From Caballeronia ptereochthonis (GTDB lineage: Bacteria; Pseudomonadota; Gammaproteobacteria; Burkholderiales; Burkholderiaceae): a stretch of 64,000 bases of DNA. This document shows, piece after piece, positions 8,580 to 17,043 of this stretch (its first letter is position 1; every line of letters starts with the position of its first letter). The DNA lies in contig NZ_FCOB02000024.1 in NCBI RefSeq assembly GCF_001545075.1, positions 62,001 to 126,000 on the forward strand, given 5' to 3'. The notes beneath the pieces were generated by a model that did not search any database, had not been told where the DNA came from, and was given only the letters and a program-made list of their open reading frames with translations. The position numbers were made by a program, and so were the translations under genes.

Positions 8580-8585
8580 CGAAGA

Positions 8586-9074
8586 TCAGGGCTTTGTGCC
8601 CCGCCAGCGCGCGAGCGCCGCATCGTCGGATTCGCGCGCGTCGACCCAGCGTTCGCCCGCTTCGGTCTTTTCCTTTTTCCAGAACGGCGCCTGCGTCTTC
8701 AGGTAATCCAACACGAAGGCGCACGATTCGAACGCCTCGGCGCGATGCATCGCCGTGGTCGCGACCAGCACGATCTGGTCGAGCGGCTGCAGCTTGCCCA
8801 CGCGATGCACGATCAGCACGTCCGAGCCGCGCCAGCGCTCGCGCGCCTGGTCGGCGATCGCTTCCAGCGACTTTTCCGTCATGCCGGGGTAATGCTCGAG
8901 CTCCATCGTCTCGACGGCGCTGCCCTCGTTCAGGTCGCGCACCGTACCGACGAAGCACGCAACGGCGCCGACTTTCGGATTGTCGGCGCGCAACGCGGCC
9001 ACTTCCGCGCTGATGTCGAAATCGGCTTCCTGCACGCGGATTTTGGCGCGCGTCGCCCCGGTTGGCGTCGACAT
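8586..9074 (-). CDS. moaE: Molybdopterin synthase catalytic subunit MoaE
   Basis: A 162-residue MoaE. It contains VGAVACFVGTVRD, the central ELEHYPGMTEKSLE, IVHRVGKLQPLDQIVLVA and, near the end, the catalytic lysine region APFWKKE. With the sulfurated MoaD tail it converts precursor Z (cPMP) to molybdopterin. The ATG at 9074 leaves a single base after the moaD TGA. A GTG three codons upstream, overlapping moaD, is an alternative start. It is the last gene of a moeA-moaD-moaE run in which the genes nearly touch. Confidence 0.95.
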   Translation of the reverse strand: MSTPTGATRAKIRVQEADFDISAEVAALRADNPKVGAVACFVGTVRDLNEGSAVETMELEHYPGMTEKSLEAIADQARERWRGSDVLIVHRVGKLQPLDQIVLVATTAMHRAEAFESCAFVLDYLKTQAPFWKKEKTEAGERWVDARESDDAALARWRGTKP

Positions 9075-9075
9075 G

Positions 9076-9333
9076 TCAGCCACCCGTGACCGGCGGAAAG
9101 AACGCGACCTCGCAGCCTTCGGTGATGCGCTGCGACGGGTCCGTCATCACGTGATTGCAGGCCATGCGCAGCGAGCGGCCCTCGGCGAGCGTCTCCGCCC
9201 ACGCGCCGCCGCGCGTGCGTAGCCACGCGCGCACATCGCCGACGTTGACCACCGTGTCCGGCACGGCGACCGTTTCGTTCGCGACGCCCAGCGCCTCGCG
9301 CACGCTCGCAAAAAACCTCAGTTCGACTTTCAT
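9076..9333 (-). CDS. moaD: Molybdopterin synthase sulfur-carrier subunit MoaD
   Basis: An 85-residue ubiquitin-fold protein beginning MKVELRFFASVREALG and ending in FFPPVTGG. The terminal Gly-Gly is the site that MoeB adenylates and that becomes the thiocarboxylate. Length and ends are those of the family. It lies 13 bases after moeA and abuts moaE, so the three are surely co-transcribed. No MoeB is in the window. Confidence 0.95.
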   Translation of the reverse strand: MKVELRFFASVREALGVANETVAVPDTVVNVGDVRAWLRTRGGAWAETLAEGRSLRMACNHVMTDPSQRITEGCEVAFFPPVTGG

Positions 9334-9346
9334 GTCCGGCGTGTCC

Positions 9347-10618
9347 TTACCACATCAGTTCTGAAAACGGGATGAAGCGCACGATCTCGCCCTCGCTTAT
9401 CGTGTGATTCGGCGGGTTGTCGATGAGGCCGTCGCCCCATACGGTCGATGTCAGCACGGCGGAGCTCTGGTTCGGAAAGAGATCGAGGCCGCCCGATTCG
9501 TTCACGCGCGCGCGCAGGAATTCATTGCGCCGGTCGCCTTTTTTCTGGCTGAAGTCGGCGCGCATCGAATACTCGCGCGGCGCGACATTCTTCACGCCCG
9601 CGAGACGCAGCAGGAACGGCCGCACGAACAGCAGGAAGGTGCAGAAGCTCGACACCGGATTGCCCGGCAGGCCGATGAAAAACGCCTCGCCCGCTTCACC
9701 CGCACCGGCGCCGCGCCGCACCGCGCCGAACGCGAGCGGCTTGCCCGGTTTCATCGCGATCTGCCACATAGAAATGCGCCCTTCCGCCTCCACCGCCGGC
9801 TTTACGTGATCTTCCTCGCCGACCGAGACGCCACCGCACGTGAGGATGAGGTCGTGCTCGCTCGCGGCGCGCCGCAGGGTTTCGCGCGTGGCATCGAGCC
9901 GGTCCGGCACGATGCCGAGATCCGTCACTTCGCAGCCGAGCTTCGCGAGCAGCCCGCGCAGCGTGAAGTGGTTCGAGTTGTAGATCGCGCCGGGCGCAAG
10001 CGGCTCGCCGGGCATGCGCAATTCGTCGCCGGTGAAGAAAATCGCGACGCGCACCGGCCGCACCACATCCAGCTGCGCGCAGCCGACCGACGCCGCGAGC
10101 CCGAGCGCCTGCGGCGTCAGGCGCGTGCCCGCGGGCAGGATGACCGATCCGCTCCTGATATCCGCGCCCTGGCGCGTGATCCATTCGCCCGCCGCGGGCG
10201 CCTGCGCGAAGGCGACGCGCCCGTCGTCCGCGACCTGCGCCATCTCCTGCATCACCACCGTATCCGCGCCGGACGGCACCGTCGCGCCGGTGAAAATGCG
10301 CGCCGCCGTGCCGGCTGCGAGCGGCTCGGCCGCGTGGCCTGCCGGAACGCGCTGCAACACCCGCAGCGCCACGGGCGCGGTTTCGCTGGCGCCGGCGAGA
10401 TCGGCGGCGCGGACCGCGTAGCCGTCCATCGCGCTGGTGTGCATCGGCGGGACGTCGAGGGGCGACGTCACGTCCGCCGCGAGCACGCGGTTCAACGCGT
10501 CGAGCGTGTCGACGCGTTCGCGCCCCTCCACCTGGCGCGCGGCGTCGAGCAAACGGTCGAGCGCCTCGGCGGTGGCGAGCATCGGGGGACGAGAAGAAGC
10601 GGTGGGCAGGGATGACAT
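9347..10618 (-). CDS. moeA: Molybdopterin molybdenumtransferase MoeA
   Basis: A 423-residue MoeA. The N-terminal domain holds PPMHTSAMDGYAVRAADL. The MPT-binding domain holds ILTCGGVSVGEEDHVK, FIGLPGNPVSSF and the small barrel domain after it. MoeA inserts molybdate into adenylated molybdopterin. The first gene of the moeA-moaD-moaE operon. A TACAAT -10-like hexamer sits on the minus strand at 10683-10688, 65 bases before the ATG, but no good -35 is visible. The gene is divergent from the Nudix gene. Confidence 0.95.
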   Translation of the reverse strand: MSSLPTASSRPPMLATAEALDRLLDAARQVEGRERVDTLDALNRVLAADVTSPLDVPPMHTSAMDGYAVRAADLAGASETAPVALRVLQRVPAGHAAEPLAAGTAARIFTGATVPSGADTVVMQEMAQVADDGRVAFAQAPAAGEWITRQGADIRSGSVILPAGTRLTPQALGLAASVGCAQLDVVRPVRVAIFFTGDELRMPGEPLAPGAIYNSNHFTLRGLLAKLGCEVTDLGIVPDRLDATRETLRRAASEHDLILTCGGVSVGEEDHVKPAVEAEGRISMWQIAMKPGKPLAFGAVRRGAGAGEAGEAFFIGLPGNPVSSFCTFLLFVRPFLLRLAGVKNVAPREYSMRADFSQKKGDRRNEFLRARVNESGGLDLFPNQSSAVLTSTVWGDGLIDNPPNHTISEGEIVRFIPFSELMW

Positions 10619-10788
10619 GGAGTTCGCTTTAGGGCGCGCGAGGCGCCCCGATCATGAAAGGGACACGGCAATCCAGTCAACTATTGTAGCGAGAAGGCAG
10701 GCGCGGCTGATACCCGAGCCACACCAGGCGCCTCAAAGCTGCCGCGGTGCGGTGATACACTCGCATCACACTTTCCACGTCCATTTCC

Positions 10789-11334
10789 ATGAAATTCTGT
10801 TCCGTCTGCGGCCACGAGGTCGGCCTGAGCATTCCGCCCGGCGACAACCGCGAACGCTACGTCTGCGGCAACTGCGGCACCGTTCACTACCAGAATCCGC
10901 GCAACGTCGTGGGCACCGTGCCCGTGTGGGACGACAAGGTGCTCCTGTGCCGCCGCGCGATCGAGCCCCGCTACGGATACTGGACGCTGCCCGCCGGCTT
11001 CATGGAAATGGACGAGACGACGAGCGAAGGCGCCGCGCGCGAAACGCTCGAGGAAGCCGGCGCGCGCGTGGAGATCCAGAGCCTCTTCACGCTGCTCAAC
11101 GTGCCGCACGTGCATCAAGTGCATCTCTTCTATCTGGCGCGGCTGCTCGATATCGAAGTGGATCCCGGCGAGGAAAGCCTGGAAGTGAAGCTTTTCGAGG
11201 AGAGCGAGATTCCGTGGGACGAGATCGCGTTCCCGACGGTCGGCCAGACGCTGCGCTTCTTCTTCGCCGACCGCGACGCCGGCAACTTCACGCTGCATAC
11301 GGGCGACATCTTTCGCACGCTGCGCGACGGCTGA
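10789..11334 (+). CDS. Nudix hydrolase with N-terminal zinc ribbon
   Basis: A 181-residue protein. Residues 4-32 carry two CxxC pairs (CSVCGHE and CGNCGT), a zinc ribbon as in the NADH-pyrophosphatase branch. A complete Nudix box follows (GFMEMDETTSEGAARETLEEAG in its key residues: G, E, REx2EE and G). Such enzymes hydrolyse nucleoside diphosphates linked to another group; NADH or ADP-ribose are likely but unproven. It is much shorter than NudC (about 260 residues), lacking the N-terminal domain. The aat gene starts 19 bases downstream on the same strand, suggesting co-transcription. Confidence 0.88.
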   Translation: MKFCSVCGHEVGLSIPPGDNRERYVCGNCGTVHYQNPRNVVGTVPVWDDKVLLCRRAIEPRYGYWTLPAGFMEMDETTSEGAARETLEEAGARVEIQSLFTLLNVPHVHQVHLFYLARLLDIEVDPGEESLEVKLFEESEIPWDEIAFPTVGQTLRFFFADRDAGNFTLHTGDIFRTLRDG

Positions 11335-11352
11335 GCGCCGCTTCCCGAGAAC

Positions 11353-12084
11353 ATGGTTCCCTGGCTCGCCGACGACGATCCCTTCCCGCCCGTCGAGCGC
11401 GCGCTCGGTGCATCGAGCGGCGCGCCGGGGCTGCTCGCCGCGAGCGCGGACCTGCTGCCGTCGCGGCTCGTCGACGCCTACGGGCGCGGCATCTTTCCGT
11501 GGTATTCGGACGGCCAGCCGGTGCTGTGGTGGAGCCCCGACCCGCGCATGGTGCTTTATCCGGCCGAGTTCAAGGTATCGGATTCGCTGCGCAAGACCCT
11601 GAAGCGCGTGGTGCGCGACCCGGCCTGGGAAATCCGCGTCGACCACGACTTCCCCGCCGTGATGCGCGCCTGCGCCGACACGCCGCGCGACGGCCAGCGC
11701 GGCACGTGGATCACGGCGGATATCGTGGACGCCTACACGACGCTGCATCGCGCGGGCAATGCGCACAGCGTCGAGACGTGGCACGACGGCGTGCGTGTGG
11801 GCGGCCTTTACGGCGTGTCGTTCGGGCGCATGTTCTTCGGCGAATCGATGTTCGCGCACAGGACCGACGCGTCGAAAATCGCGCTCGCGGCACTCGTCGG
11901 ACACTTGCGCCGCAACAAAATAGAGATGATAGACTGCCAACAGAACACGTCGCATCTGGCGTCGCTGGGAGGCCGCGAGATTGCCCGCCGCGCGTTCGTC
12001 GCGCATCTTCGGCGAGCGGCCGCGGAACCGGCGATCAGCTGGCGCTTCGACAAATCCGTCCTTCTCGACGTGCTGGCACGCTGA
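11353..12084 (+). CDS. aat: Leucyl/phenylalanyl-tRNA-protein transferase
   Basis: A 243-residue Aat of typical length, with the signature GIFPWYSDGQPVLWWSPDPRMV around residues 50-70 (in pieces GIFPWY and WWSPDPR). The acyltransferase core with GLYGVSFGRMFFGESMFAH follows. It moves Leu or Phe from tRNA to the N-terminus of proteins starting with Arg or Lys, making them ClpS/ClpAP substrates. It lies directly upstream of bpt, so both branches of the bacterial N-degron pathway are encoded side by side. Confidence 0.95.
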   Translation: MVPWLADDDPFPPVERALGASSGAPGLLAASADLLPSRLVDAYGRGIFPWYSDGQPVLWWSPDPRMVLYPAEFKVSDSLRKTLKRVVRDPAWEIRVDHDFPAVMRACADTPRDGQRGTWITADIVDAYTTLHRAGNAHSVETWHDGVRVGGLYGVSFGRMFFGESMFAHRTDASKIALAALVGHLRRNKIEMIDCQQNTSHLASLGGREIARRAFVAHLRRAAAEPAISWRFDKSVLLDVLAR

Positions 12085-12192
12085 ACGCCCGAGCGCCACG
12101 CCTTTAGCGACATTCGACACGCAGCCGCCGGGCGCGCCATGCTTCGCGCGCCGGCTGGCAACGACGAGACGACGCCTGCGAGAGCCGCCAAC

Positions 12193-13020
12193 GTGACACA
12201 TCCGAACGAGCTACCGCTGTCACCGCTTTCCGCGCTGCAATTCTATGCAACAGCGCCCTACCCTTGCAGTTATCTGGAAGGGCGCGTCGCACGCTCGCAG
12301 GTGGCCACGCCGAGCCATCTCATCAACTCCGACGTCTACACCGAACTCGTGAAGGCCGGCTTCCGGCGCTCGGGCGTGTTCACCTATCGCCCTTACTGCG
12401 ACGGCTGCCGCGCCTGCGTGCCGGTGCGCGTGCCGGTCGCGCGCTTCGTGCCGAACCGCGTGCAGCGCCGCGTATGGAAGCAGCACGGCAATCTCGTGGC
12501 GAGCGTCGCGCCCCTGCATTACGACGAAGAGCATTACGCGCTCTACATGCGCTATCAGTCGGCGCGGCACGCGGGCGGCGGCATGGACCGCGACAGCCGC
12601 GACCAGTACGAGCAGTTCCTGCTGCAGAGCCGGATCAATTCGCGCCTCGTCGAGTTTCGCGAGCCGGGCAACCCGGCGCATCCGGACGAGCGCGGCGAGT
12701 TGCGCATGATCAGCATGATCGACATCCTGGGCGACGGGCTCTCGTCGGTGTACACGTTCTTCGAGCCGGATCTGCCGAAAACCAGCTACGGCACCTTCAA
12801 TATCCTCTGGCAGATCGAGCAGGCGAAGAGCCTCGACCTGCCGCACGTGTATCTCGGCTACTGGATCCGCGAGAGCGCGAAGATGGCTTACAAGGCGAAT
12901 TTCCGGCCGCTGGAAGGCCTGATCGACGGCCGCTGGTCGCTGCTCGATCCCGCGAGCACGCTGTCCGCCGGCACGCTGCCGATGCCGGGACGCATCCACG
13001 GCCCGGGCCAGCCGAGATAG
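12193..13020 (+). CDS. bpt: Aspartate/glutamate leucyltransferase Bpt
   Basis: A 275-residue ATE1-like leucyltransferase. The GTG at 12193 is chosen because the product then starts with the family opening THPNELPLSPL; an in-frame ATG at 12139 would add 18 unrelated residues. The N-terminal domain has Y-x-CSYLEGR, and YRPYCDGCRACVPVRVPV gives the cysteine cluster. The C-terminal GNAT-like part contains YLGYWIRESAKMAYKANFRP. Bpt attaches Leu to N-terminal Asp or Glu for degradation by ClpAP. It follows aat by about 108 bases, and pyrD comes next. Confidence 0.93.
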   Translation: MTHPNELPLSPLSALQFYATAPYPCSYLEGRVARSQVATPSHLINSDVYTELVKAGFRRSGVFTYRPYCDGCRACVPVRVPVARFVPNRVQRRVWKQHGNLVASVAPLHYDEEHYALYMRYQSARHAGGGMDRDSRDQYEQFLLQSRINSRLVEFREPGNPAHPDERGELRMISMIDILGDGLSSVYTFFEPDLPKTSYGTFNILWQIEQAKSLDLPHVYLGYWIRESAKMAYKANFRPLEGLIDGRWSLLDPASTLSAGTLPMPGRIHGPGQPR

Positions 13021-13117
13021 TCCAGGAAACCATCGCGACGCGCCCCGTCCGGCCTGGCGTCCAATGCCGCTAAAATAGCGGTCTTAAAAAAATCCCGCCG
13101 CCACCGGCTTTCATTTC

Positions 13118-14149
13118 GTGTTCAGTTCCCTCTATCCGCTCGCGCGCTCGCATCTCTTCAAGATGGACGCGGAAGACGCTCATCACCTGACGCTGCGCAT
13201 GCTGGGCGCGGCCGCCCGCACCGGGCTCGCCAGCATGCTCGCGACGCGCGGCCCCGATTCGCCCCGCACCGTCATGGGCATCACGTTCCGCAACCCGGTC
13301 GGGCTCGCGGCCGGTCTCGACAAGGACGGCGCGTGCATCGACGGGCTCGCCGCGCTCGGCTTCGGCTTCATCGAAGTCGGCACCGTGACGCCGCGGGCGC
13401 AGCCCGGCAACCCACGCCCGCGCATCTTCCGGCTGCCCGAGGCGGGCGCGCTCATCAACCGGATGGGGTTCAACAACCGCGGCGTCGATCAGTTCGTCGC
13501 CAACGTGCAGGCCGCGCGCTATCGCGGCGTGCTGGGCCTCAACATCGGCAAGAACGCCGATACGCCGATCGAGCGCGCCGCCGACGACTACCTCTACTGC
13601 CTGGAGCGCGTCTACCCGTTCGCGAGCTACGTGACGATCAACATCTCGTCGCCGAACACGAAGAATCTGCGGCAACTGCAGGGCGCGGGCGAGCTCGACT
13701 CCCTGCTCGGCGCCCTCAAGGACAAGCAGCAGCGCCTCTCCGACCTGCACGGCAAGCTCGTGCCGCTCGCGCTCAAGATCGCGCCCGATCTCGACGACGA
13801 GCAGATCAAGTCGATCGCGGGCACGCTGCTCGCGCACAAGATCGACGGCGTGATCGCCACGAACACGACGCTGTCGCGCACGGCCGTCACCGGCATGCAG
13901 CACGGCGACGAAGCCGGCGGCCTGTCGGGGCGTCCGGTGTTCGACGCGTCCAACGAAGTGATCCGCAAGCTGCGCGCGGAAGTCGGCACGGAAGTGCCGA
14001 TCATCGGCGTGGGCGGGATTTTCTCGGGCGCGGACGCGCGCGCGAAGCTCGCGGCGGGCGCATCGCTGGTGCAGATTTACACCGGACTCATCTATCGCGG
14101 CCCGGCGCTCGTGCGCGAATGCGTCGACGCGCTCGCCCAAAGCATATAG
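13118..14149 (+). CDS. pyrD: Dihydroorotate dehydrogenase, quinone-dependent (class 2)
   Basis: A 343-residue class 2 enzyme. It has the amphipathic N-terminal helix region typical of membrane-associated PyrD, the FMN-binding GLAAGLDKDGACID, and NISSPNTKNLRQLQ with the catalytic serine of this class. GVGGIFSGADARAKLAAGA marks the phosphate-binding end. It oxidises dihydroorotate to orotate at the inner membrane in pyrimidine synthesis. The start is a GTG at 13118. Upstream at 13067-13081 a TAAAAT hexamer sits inside the small palindrome CCGCT-AAAAT-AGCGG, a probable -10 box. Confidence 0.96.
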   Translation: MFSSLYPLARSHLFKMDAEDAHHLTLRMLGAAARTGLASMLATRGPDSPRTVMGITFRNPVGLAAGLDKDGACIDGLAALGFGFIEVGTVTPRAQPGNPRPRIFRLPEAGALINRMGFNNRGVDQFVANVQAARYRGVLGLNIGKNADTPIERAADDYLYCLERVYPFASYVTINISSPNTKNLRQLQGAGELDSLLGALKDKQQRLSDLHGKLVPLALKIAPDLDDEQIKSIAGTLLAHKIDGVIATNTTLSRTAVTGMQHGDEAGGLSGRPVFDASNEVIRKLRAEVGTEVPIIGVGGIFSGADARAKLAAGASLVQIYTGLIYRGPALVRECVDALAQSI

Positions 14150-14243
14150 AAATAAGCAAACGATATGACGCGACGATTGCAATTTCAATATGATCGCCGC
14201 ACCTGCTGACGCATCGATCGTGAATCAAGAGGAGAACAACACG

Positions 14244-15044
14244 ATGAAACTGTCCACGCTCAAGAAACTCGTCGCCGCCAGCCTGATCGGCGCGGCCTTC
14301 ACCGCCGTCACCACCGCCGCGCACGCCGAGGACCTGCTCGATCAGGTCAAGCAGCGCGGCACGCTGCGCGTCGGCCTCGAAGGCACCTTCCCGCCGTTCA
14401 ACTCGAAGAATCCGCAAGGCGAGCTGGTCGGCTACGACGTCGACATCGCCAAGGCCGTCGCCGCCAAGCTCGGCGTGAAGCCCGAATTCGTCACGACCGA
14501 ATGGAGCGGCATCATCGCGGGCCTGCAGGCGGGCAAGTTCGACGTGATCGTCAACCAGGTCGGCATCACCGATGCGCGCAAGCAGACGCTCGATTTCTCG
14601 CCTGCGTACACGTACTCGAACGCGCAGCTGATCCAGCGCGCCGACGACAAGCGCGACTTCAAGACGCTCGAGGATCTGAAGGGCAAGAAGCTCGGCGTCG
14701 GCCTCGGCACGAACTACATGGACATGGCGAAGTCGGTGCCGGGCATCGACGTGAAGACGTATCCGGGCGCGCCCGAGTATCTGCGTGACCTCGCCGCCGG
14801 CCGGCTGGACGCCGCGCTGAACGACCGCCTGATGCTCGCGTATCTGCTGAAGAACTCGCAGTTGCCGCTGCGCACCGGCGCGAACGTCGGCGCGGGCAAC
14901 CCGTCGGGCATTCCGTTCAAGAAGGGCAATCCGAAGTTCGCGAAGGCGATCGACGACGCGATGACCCAGCTGGAGCAGGACGGCACCTTCTCGAAGATCT
15001 CGGACAAGTGGTTCGGCATCGACGTGACGAAGCCGGCGAAGTAA
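14244..15044 (+). CDS. Polar amino-acid ABC transporter, periplasmic binding protein (cystine-type)
   Basis: A 266-residue family 3 solute-binding protein. AAGAGGAG precedes the ATG at 14244. Residues 1-29 are a signal peptide ending AAHA. The mature part starts EDLLDQVKQRGTLRVGLEGTFPPF and has GELVGYDVDIAKAVAAKLG, then KFDVIVNQVGITDARKQ and the closing DGTFSKISDKWFG. The NQVGITDARK stretch resembles cystine-binding FliY/TcyJ more than histidine or glutamine binders; the ligand is inferred. A matching permease follows after a hairpin, but no ATPase gene is present. Confidence 0.88.
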   Translation: MKLSTLKKLVAASLIGAAFTAVTTAAHAEDLLDQVKQRGTLRVGLEGTFPPFNSKNPQGELVGYDVDIAKAVAAKLGVKPEFVTTEWSGIIAGLQAGKFDVIVNQVGITDARKQTLDFSPAYTYSNAQLIQRADDKRDFKTLEDLKGKKLGVGLGTNYMDMAKSVPGIDVKTYPGAPEYLRDLAAGRLDAALNDRLMLAYLLKNSQLPLRTGANVGAGNPSGIPFKKGNPKFAKAIDDAMTQLEQDGTFSKISDKWFGIDVTKPAK

Positions 15045-15077
15045 GTCACCGCCAGGTCAGTGCCTTCAGGGCACGCG

Positions 15078-15115
15078 GGGCGGCATCGTGCGACGGTGCC
15101 GCCCTTCGCTTTTTC
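15078..15115 (+). terminator. Hairpin between binding protein and permease genes
   Basis: GGGCGGCA (15078-15085) pairs with TGCCGCCC (15097-15104) and is followed by TTCGCTTTTTC. It could be a partial terminator that lowers permease expression relative to the binding protein, a common arrangement in ABC operons. Confidence 0.6.
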
Positions 15116-15193
15116 AGCGCCGGTTTATGATGTGCGCTTTGTGCGCGCCGCCCGATTCGCGCCGCGCGCCGGTTCTTTCACCGCTTTCCGTTC

Positions 15194-15853
15194 ATGTCCA
15201 CGACATCCCTGCTCGTTCAATCGGCGCCCGTGCTGGCGCAAGGCGCGCTACTGACGATCAAGTTCGCGCTCTATTCGATGTTCTTCGGCCTCATCGCGGC
15301 CGTCGTGCTGGCGTTGATGGGCATCAGCCAGAACCGCGCGCTCGTCGCGATCGGGCGATGTTACGTGAGCGTGATGCGCGGCACGCCGCTGCTCGTGCAG
15401 ATCTTCGTCGTGTATTACGGTCTGCCGAGCCTCGGCATTTCGCTCGAGCCGACGCCCGCGGGCGTCATCGCGCTGTCGGCGAACGTCGCCGCCTATCTTT
15501 CGGAAAGCATGCGCGGCGCAATTCTGGGCGTGCACAGCGGGCAGTGGCTCGCCGCGTACAGCCTCGGGCTCTCGCGCATCCAGACGCTGCGCTACGTGAT
15601 CGGGCCGCAGGCGCTGCGCATCGCGGTGCCGAGCCTGTCGAACAGTCTCATCAGCCTGATGAAGGACACCTCGCTCGTGTCGGTCATCACCGTGACGGAG
15701 CTTCTGCGCAGCGCGCAGGAAGTCATCGCGGCGACGTATCAGCCGCTACCGCTCTATCTCGCGGCCGCGTTCGTGTACTGGGTGCTGTGCAGCGTGCTCG
15801 AATTCGTGCAGCGGATCTTCGAGCGGCGTCTCGCGTTGCCCGGACGGCACTGA
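15194..15853 (+). CDS. Polar amino-acid ABC transporter permease
   Basis: A 219-residue HisM/GlnP-type inner-membrane permease with about five hydrophobic helices. It has the family stretch YVSVMRGTPLLVQIF and the EAA loop around AYSLGLSRIQTLRYVIGPQALR, which contacts the ATPase. It sits 149 bases after the binding-protein gene on the same strand. The usual third gene, the ATPase, is missing: a perfect bidirectional terminator and an unrelated minus-strand gene follow. The permease must borrow an ATPase encoded elsewhere. Confidence 0.9.
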   Translation: MSTTSLLVQSAPVLAQGALLTIKFALYSMFFGLIAAVVLALMGISQNRALVAIGRCYVSVMRGTPLLVQIFVVYYGLPSLGISLEPTPAGVIALSANVAAYLSESMRGAILGVHSGQWLAAYSLGLSRIQTLRYVIGPQALRIAVPSLSNSLISLMKDTSLVSVITVTELLRSAQEVIAATYQPLPLYLAAAFVYWVLCSVLEFVQRIFERRLALPGRH

Positions 15854-15877
15854 AAGCCGACGCCATCGCTCGGACGG

Positions 15878-15905
15878 AAAGGCCGCTGAATGCGGCCTTT
15901 CCTGT
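15878..15905. terminator. Bidirectional terminator between convergent permease and oxidoreductase genes
   Basis: AAAGGCCGC (15878-15886) and GCGGCCTTT (15892-15900) form a perfect stem with a five-base loop, followed by CCTGTTT on the plus strand and by TTTCC on the minus strand. Confidence 0.72.
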
Positions 15906-15906
15906 T

Positions 15907-16899
15907 TCAGTCGGTCTCGAAAGGAAAGCGCAGCCCGAGATCGCGCCGCGCGGCGTCGATGATCGCGATCATCCGCATCGACGTCGCGTGGCTCATCACG
16001 GGGCTCTCGGTCGCGCCGGCGCGCAGCAGTTCGCAGAAGTGCGCGGTCTCGTAGTTGAGGCCGCCGCCCGTGAAAGGCTCGTCGAGCTCCACCTTGCGGC
16101 CGTCCGTGTACGCGATGGTCGCGCGCAGCGGATTCCACCAGTTTTCGTGGATCGTCACCGTGCCGCCCGTGCCGCCGATCAGCGCGTCGCCGCGGCCCTG
16201 CAGGTCGAGCCCGCAGAACAGTTGCGCGATGCCGCGCTCGTGGCGCACGTTCAGGCTCGCGAACACGTCGACGCCGGTTGCGCCCAGGCGGCCGATGGTC
16301 TGCACGTCGAGCGCCTCCCCGAGCCAGTCCACCGCGAGAAACGCCTCGTAGATACCGATGTCGAGCAGCGCGCCGCCGCCCGCTTCCAGTGAAAACGACG
16401 GATGATCGGGCGGCACGTTCGCCACCGAGCAGCCCGCGCGCACGAGGCCCACTTCGCCGATGGGGTCGGCCTGCAAATGCTCGCGCAGGCGCCGGTAGAG
16501 CGGATAGAACGGCGGCTTCATCGCCTCCATGAACAGCAGTTTCGCCGAGCGCGCCGCGTCGATCATGCGCTGCAGCGCGCGCGCATTCACGGCGGCGGGC
16601 TTCTCGCACAGCACCGGCTTGCCCGCCGCAAAGGCGCGCAATGCGTATTCCGGATGGCTGTCCTGCATCGTCGCGATGTAGAGCGCGTCGATCTGCCCGA
16701 GCATCGCGTCGAAATCGCCGAAGACGCGCGCATCGAAAGCCACGGCTAACGCGCGCGCCGGTTCCTCCCGGCGCGACCAGACGCCGGCGAGCCGCGCGCC
16801 CGCGACGTGCGCGAGGCTATCCGCGAAGCGCCGCGCGATGCGACCCGCGCCGACGATGCCCCAGCGTATCGTCTCTCCGGTGATGTTCGTGTCGGTCAA
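15907..16899 (-). CDS. Gfo/Idh/MocA-family oxidoreductase
   Basis: A 330-residue NAD(P)-dependent oxidoreductase. The Rossmann start IRWGIVGAGRIARRFADSL, the EKP motif (GKPVLCEKPAAVNA) and the C-terminal GFO_IDH alpha/beta domain with GGALLDIGIYEAFLA are present. Substrates in this family are usually sugars, inositols or dihydrodiols (trans-1,2-dihydrobenzenediol dehydrogenase is a close type); the substrate cannot be told. No ATG or GTG fits. The best start is the TTG at 16899, with GGGAGGGAAGGA immediately upstream, giving the normal family length. The next gene upstream is a FadR-type regulator. Confidence 0.86.
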   Translation of the reverse strand: MTDTNITGETIRWGIVGAGRIARRFADSLAHVAGARLAGVWSRREEPARALAVAFDARVFGDFDAMLGQIDALYIATMQDSHPEYALRAFAAGKPVLCEKPAAVNARALQRMIDAARSAKLLFMEAMKPPFYPLYRRLREHLQADPIGEVGLVRAGCSVANVPPDHPSFSLEAGGGALLDIGIYEAFLAVDWLGEALDVQTIGRLGATGVDVFASLNVRHERGIAQLFCGLDLQGRGDALIGGTGGTVTIHENWWNPLRATIAYTDGRKVELDEPFTGGGLNYETAHFCELLRAGATESPVMSHATSMRMIAIIDAARRDLGLRFPFETD

Positions 16900-16984
16900 T
16901 CCTTCCCTCCCTGAGCAATGTTCTCGTGCGACGCATTGTGCCTGATTGCATCGCATGCCAATTCCGCGAGGCGCGGCAGACGAC

Positions 16985-17012
16985 AAAAAGCCGGGACATG
17001 TCCCGGCTTTTT
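16985..17012. terminator. Strong bidirectional terminator downstream of the FadR-type regulator
   Basis: AAAAAGCCGGGA (16985-16996) and TCCCGGCTTTTT (17001-17012) form a perfect 12-bp stem with the loop CATG. A and T tracts on both sides allow action in either direction; it ends the minus-strand regulator transcript before the oxidoreductase gene. Confidence 0.88.
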
Positions 17013-17043
17013 GCTGGCGGCGAGCGGCGAACCGAACGGCGCG

